From NCBI RefSeq assembly GCF_000002235.5, contig NW_022145599.1, positions 23,396,879 through 23,460,878 on the forward strand: 64,000 nucleotides of DNA, in the 5' to 3' direction. The notes beneath the pieces are model-generated. The model ran no database searches. It was not told where the DNA came from and saw nothing but the letters and a program-made list of their open reading frames with translations. This stretch comes from Strongylocentrotus purpuratus (taxonomy: Eukaryota > Echinodermata > Echinoidea > Camarodonta > Strongylocentrotidae). A program made the translations under genes and the position numbers. Shown in pieces: positions 35,331 through 44,824 of the stretch; the stretch's first letter is position 1, and every line of letters begins with the position of its first letter.

Positions 35331-35521
35331 TGTTAATGCAATTAATTCGTAGTGGAGAAAGGAATGTAATAATATATGCATTACAGTATGGAACATGGTT
35401 GCCAGTTGTACAGTGTAGAAACTAGATGGTTCCTTGTATGACTGTAGCCCATGTGAAAGCTGTGAACATCAGAGTCTTGCTGTGGGACTACAAATAATGA
35501 TGGCGCTCATAATAGAATGAG

Positions 35522-35548
35522 AAATCTAAGCTAGGCTAGCTTAGATTT
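35522..35548. repeat. perfect 13-bp inverted repeat
   Basis: AAATCTAAGCTAG and CTAGCTTAGATTT around a single G. Confidence 0.8.
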
Positions 35549-35914
35549 CAGATGACAAATTTCATTAGGAAAACATCTCATTTGAGCTCTGCTCACCAGT
35601 TCACCACTTTTCCTGGCACTACCATAATCTGATAGGAGCACTGACCACTGATAAAGGGATTACCAGTAGGGTCCATGGGGAGAGAGACAGTGGTCAATCA
35701 TAGTCTAGTTACTGATAAAGGGATTACCAGCTGGTATCTGATATCCAGTCCAGATTCATAGTCTTCTCATCGCAGACCCTACACCTATATTTATAATAGG
35801 CCTGGATTCAGTGTGTCTAAAGTCTCACTTCATATTGTTTTTTTAGCAAGTACTAGCTATTTAAGTTTCTTTTACGTATAGAAGAGAACATTGATGTGCT
35901 TGGCAATGGAAAAA

Positions 35915-36790
35915 TGCAGAAGGAAAATATAAAGGGAGGATAAAAGAGGGAAAGACGGGTGATAATAAGGAAAGATGGAAATGGAGGGAAAGAAGGAAGA
36001 GAAAATAAAGAATAGCATAAGGAAAGATGGAAAAGGAAGATAAAAAGTTTTAAAAGAAATACATAAGGAAAGATGGAAACAGAAGATAAAGAAGGTTAGA
36101 AAAAAAAGAAATACATGAGAAAAGATAGAGAGAATAAAACAAGGTGAAAATAGAGGAATACATAAGGAAAGATGAAAAAGATAAAATTAGGAGAAAATAA
36201 AGAATAACATAAGGAAAGGTGGAAAAGGAAGATAAAAGAAGGTTTAAAAAGAAATACATAAGGAAAGATGGAAACAGAAGATAAAGAAGGTTAGAAAAAA
36301 AAGAAATACATGAGAAAAGATAGAGAGAATAAAACAAGGTGAAAATAGAGGAATACATAAGGAAAGATGAAAAAGATAAAATTAGGAGACAATAAAGAAT
36401 AACATAAGGAAAGATGGAAAAGGAAGATAAAAGAAGGTTTAAAAAGAAATACACAGGGAAAGATGGAAACAGAAGATAATGAAGGTTAGACATAAAGAAA
36501 TACATGAGAAAAAAGATAGAGAAAATAAAACAAGGTGAAAATAGAGGAATACATAAGGAAAGATGAAAATTAGAAAGACGAAGAAAATAAAGAAGGGCAT
36601 AAGGAAAGATGGCTAAAGAAGATAAAATTAGGAGAAAATAAAGAAATATATAATGAAAATTAGAAAAGAGATGTTGAAAGAAGGAGAAAAATAAAGAATA
36701 ATATCAGCCGAAAGGTATATAGAACAAAGGTGATAATAGTGAAAAACATGAGGAAAGATGGAAAGGAAACATTGAGAAGATAAAGAAGTT
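35915..36790. repeat. purine-rich satellite, about 193-bp period
   Basis: Blocks such as AACATAAGGAAAGATGGAAA recur near 36008, 36199 and 36393, each with the sub-blocks GATAAAGAAGG and ACAAGGTGAAAATAGAGG. Nearly all purine plus T on this strand. Confidence 0.9.
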
Positions 36791-37140
36791 AATTGGACAA
36801 ATAAACTTTAAAAAAACCACCAACCAACAAGCGTTAACTGGACCAAACTTTGATTGGTCATGTTGCTGCATAATAACCTAAAAAGGGCGACTTGAAATAA
36901 TCGCACTGTCACAAGTATTTTAGTTTTTCTGCATAAATATAATCATTACCTTAAAGCATAAAGGTTAGATGGCTTATGTATTGAACCAAATCATTAATAG
37001 GCAAGCTTGCCCATGCAGTACCTCTTTGATCAAACGACACGGCAAATTTTTAAGAACACTAAAAGAAAATACACTGAAAAACGGCCGCTCAGAGTGCCGG
37101 GCGCATTCACGATACTGCATGTGGCAAGCTGTTCCGAATT

Positions 37141-37512
37141 GGGTGGTGGAGTAACGCCTTTAACAGAGGCTATATTTGTCGACCTTACCCGACTTTCAAA
37201 TGGAGAATCTCACTTTTCGGTGAACGGGGACCGAAATACCCCACTTGCGTGTCTGGTATTACAGACCGCTTTCTTTCCCGATATCTTCGCGTACACCAAG
37301 CTTCGTGAGAATGAGCAATCTCAGAATCTGGATGAATGTTGTCCTTGTAGTGTGAGGTTCATGAGTAATTATTGTTATAAACTACGACATATAGTATGGA
37401 TGATAATGTTTGTCAAGTTTATTGCGGACTATGTCATCCTCATAAAAGTATTAGATCAAGTAAAAAGGCTTCAATTAAAATAGTTAAACATGACCAGAAA
37501 TCATTTCGATGA
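37141..37512 (+). repeat. 372-bp direct repeat, copy 1, with an open frame
   Basis: Nearly identical to 38546-38917. The frame starting GGGVTPLTEAIFVDLTRL stays open for about 113 codons to the stop at 37483. It contains NGESHFSVNGDRNTPLA and a hydrophobic WMIMFVKFIADYVILIKVL segment. I do not recognise the protein. The open frame extends upstream to 37007. Confidence 0.85.
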
Positions 37513-38545
37513 TAAGATATTTTTGACGCACTTCTCGTCATGATATTAAATTTATAACATACAACGAAACGAGGACATCATAATCATAAAGACGTTCGTT
37601 GTGCAGATATGTATTTGCTTATTTATACATACAGTGACAAAAAGAATAATGCGCTATAATCATGAGCAAAAAACCAAGACGTTTCGGAGAAAGGTAAAAA
37701 ATCATCCGAGCAGTCAATTAGGCAATTCTTCAACGATCTTTAGTATCAGAAAGCGAAAAGGTTTAATTGTCGTGATAAAAATGAGCTTGTCATAGAGATT
37801 TATTATACAAGTGAGCATCGAAATGTTTCTTTAACGAACTGCTATAAAATTTTTAAACCAAATACACTTGTGCTGAAATTTCATATCCTCAGTATCGAGA
37901 AGCATAATGTTCCATTATGGTTGCATCAACTATTGTAAAATAGATTAAGTCCTTCGATGTCTTGTAATGCCCTAATTACTCAGCTAATTATTATCTTTCT
38001 AAAGGATTGTAGATTTGAGAGTTTCTGTTTCTTTCGTGTTACATGCAATGTACATTCAATCATCACGGCTTGATGTGTTGTGGGGAAATAAATATTGTAT
38101 CCTATACGTATACAGATCATATTAAATCGAATAAAAGTTTGATGAAATTCAATTCTTATCTTGCCAGAATCATCATTTTTTTAAATACCGTCTTTATAAC
38201 GAATTCCAAGAAATATGCCGTCTGCCTAAACAACCACCCCCCCCCCCCTATTTCAAATTTGACGTCTGAGCCCCGGCCACTCCCTATTTTCAAATCCTTG
38301 ATCTGCCGTTTTGGGGGGGGGGGGGCAAGAAATAGGCAAAGAAAGTTGAGTAGACCTTGAGATTACGCACGGAATAAATGTAACGAAAACAATATTTACA
38401 ACATTCTATTCTTGCTTTCATACCTCAAAAATATTTAACGGTCAAACCAACAAAATGTATGTTTTCCCGGCCTTTCCTTATAGGCCTACGCCTACACCAT
38501 TTTTCTAAACGCGTTCGAGTTTATTTCGTCTATGCGAATAAATTT
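37513..38545. other. 1.0-kb unique spacer between the 372-bp repeats
   Basis: AT-rich, with poly-C and poly-G runs near 38238 and 38315. No RT, integrase or other known coding seen. Confidence 0.5.
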
Positions 38546-38917
38546 GGTGGTGGAGTAACACCTTTAACAGAGGCTATATTTGTCGACCTTACCCGACTTT
38601 CAAATGGAGAATCTCACTTTTCGGTGAACGGGGACCGAAATACCCCACTTGCGTGTCTGGTATTACAGACCGCTTTCTTTCCCGATATCTTCGCGTACAC
38701 CAAGCTTCGTGAGAATGAGCAATCTCAGAATCTGGATGAATGTTGTCCTTGTAGTGTGAGGTTCATGAGTAATTATTGTTATAAACTACGACATATAGTA
38801 TGGATGATAATGTTTGTCAAGTTTATTGCGGACTATGTCATCCTCATAAAAGTATTAGATCAAGTAAAAAGGCTTCAATTAAAATAGTTAAACATGACCA
38901 GAAATCATTTCGATGTT
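38546..38917 (+). repeat. 372-bp direct repeat, copy 2, same open frame
   Basis: Differs from copy 1 by about one base (ACACC for ACGCC). Here the frame is open from 38459 to 38887. Upstream sequence differs, so the reading frame is fused to a different N-terminus. Copy 2 lacks an 8-nt ATAAGATA found after copy 1. Confidence 0.85.
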
Positions 38918-39738
38918 TTTGACAATTTTAGACAATATCATATTTAATTGTGTCCATGTACTATATCGAACTAGACAATTATGATGAAACTTGAAAGGAA
39001 CATAATTATAACCAGGAAGTTCCTGATATAACTATGCTTATAAAGTGAAGCAAGGAAGATGAAACTGGCATCTCCCATGTATACCGGTAGCTATGAGAAT
39101 GGACATAATCCGAACCTATATGAGACTGCGAATAAGACTAGAACATCATGGAGGAGTTCCAAGCAGTACTTATCAAGGTTGGGCTGGCGATGTCCTGGCA
39201 AAGTTTGTTTATACTGCAGATTAGGGACTCTCTTGCTCTGTGGTGAGCTTACCACCAAAATGCACCCCACTTTCGGGTCCAAAGTGGGGTGAAGTTTAAA
39301 TGGACTGTTTTCGTCATGGGTCCAAAAGAACCCAAAATTCAATCTGACATAAGAAGAAAGGGTAACATTCCTAAATCTATGAAGAAATTCCAGATAAAGA
39401 CATCCCGTCCATCCCCCGTTGTGCGCATCTACCTAATCTCTCCTCTACTATCAGCACTATCCCGGCTGTGTATTAAAAGCTGTTCTATACTATTGATTCT
39501 CAACATTTCAAACACCACTGAACAAAACTGATTTCATTCAAAATCGGTACTTTAGTGACAATTGATGACACCTAAATAGCAGTAAAATAGCAATAAAATG
39601 TTAGAAAGAATAATTTAAAAATTCAAACTTGTCGATCAGCCACATCATATTCATTGCGTGCATTTGTGTATATTATGTGCATTGACTCTCTATGCTTTGC
39701 TGGAGTGTCTTTGTCTGATGTTTTGGTCCATAATGCAG

Positions 39739-40637
39739 GGTTGGGCGGTAAATACCGAAAAATACCGTCCGGTAAATAAGATGGGCGTCCGGTAAATATG
39801 TAAGAAACAAGAAATATGATTTTAATTCTCTATTTATTAATAATTTTACTTGTTTTTAGCCTCACCAACTGAAAATATTGTTCTGAAATAATTAGCAGCA
39901 CAACACTCATAGTAGAAACGCAAACAGATTTATAAAATCCACACTGCTACATCTATCTATCTCAGTATCATCTCCCGATTCAGAGGTTGATTGCAACATC
40001 TCTCCAATTCACTCTATCTTCTGCCATTCTGGTGCACTCTTGCAGTTTTAGTCCACTCCAGTTCTTGACATCCTCTTCCCAGTTGATTCTGGGTAATAAT
40101 AATAATAATAGTGGGTTCTTGTATAGCACTCATGTCGGTCAGATTTGACCCTCCTGGTGCTCCCAAACACATGGCATTTTGTTCATATGCTAATTAATAG
40201 GTATTCATGAATATGGTAATTAGCAACTGACTTAATGAAGAACATCATATCTAGATTAGGTGTATATTTGGGATCTTTTTTCCTGCATTTTTTCCAGCAT
40301 TTCATAATAACAGACATAGATCTAGGTCTACTAGGTCCAAGACTAGACAACACACAAACAAACACACACACCCACACACTATTAGTACACACCAGAGTAA
40401 CCATACTCACCACCATAACGTTATTAATATTATGTTCAAAATTGGACAATCCCGCTATGAACAAGTGAGTGGAAAAATGTATTTCCCGGTATTTCCCTGT
40501 AAAAAGCGGTAAATACCACTTAGATCTAGGTCTAGAACTAGCTACTTAACTCAGATCTAGGGTTATTTCCCGGCGTCCAGGAAATAAGCCTCAGATGTCG
40601 ATGAGTCTGAAGCGGTAAATATGCCAACCTAGACCGA
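39739..40637. mobile_element. possible decayed hAT element
   Basis: GCAGGGTTGGGCGGTAAATA at the left and, inverted, TAGGTTGGCATATTTACCGC at the right. GGTAAATA words cluster at both ends. No matching 8-bp flanks, so weak. An (AAT)n-anchored repeat sits inside at 40096. Confidence 0.35.
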
Positions 40638-40638
40638 A

Positions 40639-40716
40639 AACTTCAGTCTCTCTAATCGTCGGTTGTTCCACTGAGACTATGTCTGGCTCCACTAGACCTC
40701 CGATTATAGAGACTGA
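40639..40716. repeat. 19-bp imperfect inverted repeat
   Basis: ACTTCAGTCTCTCTAATCG against CGATTATAGAGACTGAAGT, one mismatch, 38-nt loop. Confidence 0.7.
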
Positions 40717-41044
40717 AGTATGGCCTATCGGGACTGTACGGGACTGTACGGAACAAATGGTTCGGTTCGACCGGACCGCGATGAATGAGATATGCAACGA
40801 GATTTTCACTCTTTACATCCTCATAACTGCTGCAATTATAATAAAAATTTAAATTAACATATATATAGCTTATTTGACTTCTGTATCTGTATCTGTATGA
40901 TTTGGTCAGCAAAATGTCCTTTCCAGACACATCCACGCTAACGTATTTGTAGACAGAGCACGCTGTGTGTGGGTTGACTCAAATCAAATTATTGGGAATG
41001 TTTAAGTAGATTGTTCTTAAAAGTGGTTAATGATGGGCTGTTTA

Positions 41045-44000
41045 CTATGGAGGTTGGGAGGTTATTCCAGTCCTTGATGGTTGACACAAAAAAGGAATCC
41101 TAGTAGGCTCTAGCTTTGTGGCGAAGTTGTAGAACTTCTGGTTGTTCCCCCTGGTTTCTCTGGGATTCGGTTGTACATAGTCATACAAAGGAATGTCGAC
41201 CAGTCCATTCTTCATTTTGTATAACATGCCGAGTCTCTGGTTTCTCCTTCTAGTTTGAAGCGATTCCCATCCTAGGCCTTTTAGCGCCTTGGTGACTGTG
41301 CCTTCTTCTCTACTGTAGTTGCTAGTACAGAATCTGGCTGCTTGTCGTTGGACACGTTCTAGGGACTTGATATTCTGCTTGGTAGAGGGATCCCAAGCTG
41401 ACGATGCATACTCAAGAAGCGGTCTTACTAACGCCAGGTACGCAGTTGATTTCACCTTCTTGTTGCAACTCCACAAGTTCCTGCGGACTTCATTCTGTAT
41501 TCTCTGGGCTTTCTTGGTAGCTGCCTGAGTATGAGTATTCCAGCTCAATGTATTCCATATGTGAACACCCAGGTATGGATGAGAAGGCACACTCTCGAGA
41601 CTATGGTTACAAAAGTTATACTTGTGATGAGGGGGGTTTCTCTTACCAACGGTCATGGTACAGCACTTGGTTGGGTTGAAGTTCATCAGCCATGTGTCTT
41701 GCCAGCTTTCCAGTTGTCTAAGATCTTTCTGCAGTACGCTGGTATCTTGATCAGCTGATACGGCTGTATACAGCAGACAGTCGTCTGCGAACAATCTGGT
41801 TGTGCAGGCCATGTTGTTTGGTAGATCGTTAATGTACAACAAGAACCATAGTGGGCCGGTCACTGTACCCTGCGGTACGCCAGATGTAACAGATGCAGGT
41901 AGAGATGAATGACTATTGATGACAACTCGTTGTGTGCGGCCCATCAGAAAACTTCTCACCCAAGAAGTGATTTCTCCCTCAAGACCATAATATTGTAGTT
42001 TAGAGATTAGGCGACGATGAGGGACCTTGTCGAAAGCTTTTGTAAAATCAAGCACTGCCATGTCGACTAACTTATTTCTATCCAGTTCTTGGCTAATATC
42101 ATTGATTGTGAGAATTAGCTGCGTTTCAGTAGATCTTTTAGCACGAAACCCATGTTGGAAGTCTGATAGTATATGTTGATTTTCTAGGTGTTTCATTACG
42201 TGGCTATGTATGATGTGTTCCATGACTTTACTCAATACTGATGTCAACGAGACAGGTCTGTAGTTTGCAGCACTCTTCCTGCTCCCCTTCTTGAAGATGG
42301 CGGCTACGTTGGCGTCTCTCCATTCTTGCGGTACTATTCCAGTGTTGATGGAAGATTGGAACAGGTCTTGCAAAGGTGCAGATAGCTGCTCAGCTCCGAT
42401 CTTCAGGAACCACGGTGGAATGCCGTCCGGCCCTTGTGCTTTGTTGGTCTTCAGCGTGCTGAGTAGCTTTTCGACCCGTTTCCTAGTAATGTTGAGATGT
42501 CCAATCTTCTGGTAAGGGCTGTTGCCAAGGGACTGTGCTAATCCAGGAGGCTCGTTGGTGAAAACGCTCCGGAATTGTTCATTCAAAACGTTTGCCTTGT
42601 CTATGTCGTTGCTTACAGTCTTCTCCCCTTGCTGGAGATCTGCTACTCCCGAGTTTTCTTGTTTCAGTTGCTTAATGTAAGACCAAAACCTTTTTGGCTC
42701 TTCTAGAATTGCCGATTCAAGAGTGTCCCTAACATATAAAGAACGGGCTTCTTTAATGAGCTTGTGGGTGCTTTTCCTAAAGGCCTTGAACGATTCCCAG
42801 TCATCCGGCTTTCCTGCCCTAACTGCCTTGTTGTATAATCTCTGTTTCTTCTTAATCGTAAGATGTAGTGATCTATTGAACCATGGTAAGTTAAATCGGG
42901 TAGTGGAAAACTTGTGCGGGACATGTTTTTCCATTGTGTGTAGTATTGCACTTCTAATTTCTTCCCATTTGTCCTCTACACTTTTGTCTTGGTTCGTTTG
43001 GAAATAAGTATCTGTAAAGTCCTGAAGTGTCTCCTTGATACCCTGAGTATCTGCTTTACCCCTGAGGTAGATTTTCCTTCTTATCGGACGCTTCCTAGTA
43101 GGAGCTACTCTTAAGTCCACTATCACTGAGCTGTGGTCAGCAATGCCATCTGTAACAGATATCTTGTCCACTATTTCAGGGTTATTGGAGAAGATCAAGT
43201 CCAAGATGTTTTCTGTGTTTCCCTGAATTCTTGTAGGTTGGGTGACATGCTGAGTAAGTCCCAATTCTTCCACTAGAGTGACAAGCGTATCAGCGGCTCT
43301 GGTGCTGTATCCACTCCTGCTGGAGACAACATGATCATCCCACGAGATGTTGGGTAGATTAAAATCCCCTGTGAGGATGACATTGTGAGAATTGATCTTA
43401 TTTCCTAACCTTGTAAAGGATTGCGCCAGGTGGTCGATTGCTTCACCATTGCTGTCATTCGGTGGACGGTAGAAGACTCCCACAAGCAAGGGTCTACAAC
43501 CCTTTATTTTTGTTTCAGTCCATAATATTTCACAATCAGAGTTAAGTTCACTGCAGTGCGTTGTAATCAAATCCCCCTTCACTGCTTGGAAGACTCCACC
43601 TCCAGTCTTTAGCTGTTCACGATCTTTCCTGAAGATAGAGTGGTAGTCTGGGAAGATTTCACTGCTATTAACATCTGGGTCAAGCCACGATTCTGTTCCA
43701 CAGATGAAGTCTGGTTTAACGGAGTCGATGAGCACTTCGATATCACCAGCTTTAGATCTTACACTCTGGCAATTAGTTAATATCAATTTAACTTTGTCTC
43801 TCTTCTTGGCATTACACTTTCTATTCTCTTTATTATGTCTCTTATTTCTGTTACTGTTGGGCTTGGGCTGCGATGCACCCACATCCTTCTGGCTTGCCGG
43901 CTGGGAGCAGACATCAGCATCAGCATCAGTATCAAGAGCATCAAAAGGGTTTTCAGTTGAGATTTCACCTTCGCTGAAGAATGAGTCTGAAAAGTTTAGT

Positions 44001-44824
44001 TCACTGCAGAGTGGGCAAACCCACGTACAATTGTTGGCCATAAGTGATGTGTACAACTGGTAATCTATATCACAGCAGGCTGTGTGTAACCATTTATCGC
44101 AGCTATCACACTGGACTGCGTGGTGATCCCTTAATACATTTCCATCGCACATACTACACGGGGCGCAACAATCAGAGCAATACCACTGTGCAGAGTTGGC
44201 TCTCAAGTTCGATAATTGCTTTTGTTTGACTCCAACACAACTAGGATGGAATAATAGTTGGCAATCAGAGCATGTAAGTTTGTTCTTGCCGATCACAAGT
44301 TTACTGCAAGAGCTGCAAGCCTTCGCTGAGCTCTTCTTTCTGTTGGAAGGTCGAGCTGGTCCAGGGTTGGGTTGTACATCCCCAGCACACATGATTAACC
44401 CCAAAATAATAGTTCTAGGTTGGGAACAGCTTAGATCTCTTTGACTAGTCTGGTTATACATGGTAACAACATGATCCAGGAATTTGTTTCTGTTTGATAA
44501 TCTTGAGTTCCAAATAGGATCAAATACATATCTTGCTGCTAATGCAGTGGTATCCCTTCTCGGCATGCAGAAGGCATAATTGCATACAGCATGGTGGCTA
44601 ATGATTGTCAATTTAGGTCTACTTACAGTCTGTAATCCCTTCTCCCCAGCATGAATATCTGTCAGACCTACCAATAACTTGGCAGTCACAAAGATGAGCA
44701 CGGCCTTGTTGAGGTTGAAGCGGCGTCGTTCGGTCCCCATGACGTACACGTAAGCAATACAAAATGGCGGCAGAAATCCAAGATGGCGGAGTCCGCGAAA
44801 ATTTAAAAAGTTAAAACTACACAA
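41045..44824 (-). CDS. LINE polyprotein: 2A-like motif, PHD-type fingers, AP endonuclease, reverse transcriptase
   Basis: 1259 codons open. A better start is residue 29 (MGTERRRF, position 44740, good context), leaving the YY1-like words in the leader. Residues 148-156 read GDVQPNPGP after a hydrophobic TIILGLIMC. Two Cys/His fingers lie at about 170-274 (CSSC, CSDC, HPSC, CSDC; CDSC, HTAC, CPLC). Endonuclease at about 346-572: TNCQS, E378 in TESW, YRPP at 452, GDFN at 486-489, ADHS at 562. RT at about 795-1060: DFTKAFDKV, GVPQGTVTGPL, FADD at 1012-1015. Catalytic residues are present. The last about 17 residues look out of frame: a one-base change in a T run near 41090 moves the usual C-terminal motif (KDWNNLP-like) to another frame. 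It is a mobile element protein, not a host gene. Confidence 0.92.
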   Translation of the reverse strand: MCSFNFLNFRGLRHLGFLPPFCIAYVYVMGTERRRFNLNKAVLIFVTAKLLVGLTDIHAGEKGLQTVSRPKLTIISHHAVCNYAFCMPRRDTTALAARYVFDPIWNSRLSNRNKFLDHVVTMYNQTSQRDLSCSQPRTIILGLIMCAGDVQPNPGPARPSNRKKSSAKACSSCSKLVIGKNKLTCSDCQLLFHPSCVGVKQKQLSNLRANSAQWYCSDCCAPCSMCDGNVLRDHHAVQCDSCDKWLHTACCDIDYQLYTSLMANNCTWVCPLCSELNFSDSFFSEGEISTENPFDALDTDADADVCSQPASQKDVGASQPKPNSNRNKRHNKENRKCNAKKRDKVKLILTNCQSVRSKAGDIEVLIDSVKPDFICGTESWLDPDVNSSEIFPDYHSIFRKDREQLKTGGGVFQAVKGDLITTHCSELNSDCEILWTETKIKGCRPLLVGVFYRPPNDSNGEAIDHLAQSFTRLGNKINSHNVILTGDFNLPNISWDDHVVSSRSGYSTRAADTLVTLVEELGLTQHVTQPTRIQGNTENILDLIFSNNPEIVDKISVTDGIADHSSVIVDLRVAPTRKRPIRRKIYLRGKADTQGIKETLQDFTDTYFQTNQDKSVEDKWEEIRSAILHTMEKHVPHKFSTTRFNLPWFNRSLHLTIKKKQRLYNKAVRAGKPDDWESFKAFRKSTHKLIKEARSLYVRDTLESAILEEPKRFWSYIKQLKQENSGVADLQQGEKTVSNDIDKANVLNEQFRSVFTNEPPGLAQSLGNSPYQKIGHLNITRKRVEKLLSTLKTNKAQGPDGIPPWFLKIGAEQLSAPLQDLFQSSINTGIVPQEWRDANVAAIFKKGSRKSAANYRPVSLTSVLSKVMEHIIHSHVMKHLENQHILSDFQHGFRAKRSTETQLILTINDISQELDRNKLVDMAVLDFTKAFDKVPHRRLISKLQYYGLEGEITSWVRSFLMGRTQRVVINSHSSLPASVTSGVPQGTVTGPLWFLLYINDLPNNMACTTRLFADDCLLYTAVSADQDTSVLQKDLRQLESWQDTWLMNFNPTKCCTMTVGKRNPPHHKYNFCNHSLESVPSHPYLGVHIWNTLSWNTHTQAATKKAQRIQNEVRRNLWSCNKKVKSTAYLALVRPLLEYASSAWDPSTKQNIKSLERVQRQAARFCTSNYSREEGTVTKALKGLGWESLQTRRRNQRLGMLYKMKNGLVDIPLYDYVQPNPRETRGNNQKFYNFATKLEPTRIPFLCQPSRTGITSQPP
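44357..44380 (-). other. 2A-like ribosome-skipping motif in the LINE frame
   Basis: Codes for DVQPNPGP. The 2A consensus is D-V/I-E-x-N-P-G-P, cleaved (skipped) before the last P. Here Q stands where E is usual. 2A-like motifs are known in several animal LINEs, sea urchin included. Confidence 0.7.
44761..44790 (-). promoter_or_regulatory. two YY1-like sites in the LINE leader
   Basis: Reads AAAATGGCGGC (44761) and CAAGATGGCGG (44779) on the plus strand. YY1 sites near the start of L1 elements fix the transcription start; a like role here is inferred. Confidence 0.4.

Larger units (their letters stand above)
40885..44800 (-). mobile_element. near-intact jockey-superfamily LINE (CR1/L2/Daphne-like)
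   Basis: Contains one long minus-strand frame (separate entry), a 5' leader with two YY1-like CCGCCAT words, and a 3' UTR ending around 40885-40905 in CAGATA repeats, like the short terminal repeats of CR1/L2-type elements. The exact 5' end and any target duplication are not resolved. Confidence 0.85.

Noticed and set aside
36050..36505. 151-codon hydrophobic frame on the minus strand
   Set aside because: Complement of the purine satellite; low complexity.
37141..38917. LTR retrotransposon with 372-bp LTRs
   Set aside because: No clear TG..CA ends at both copies, no primer site, no polypurine tract and no pol sequence between.
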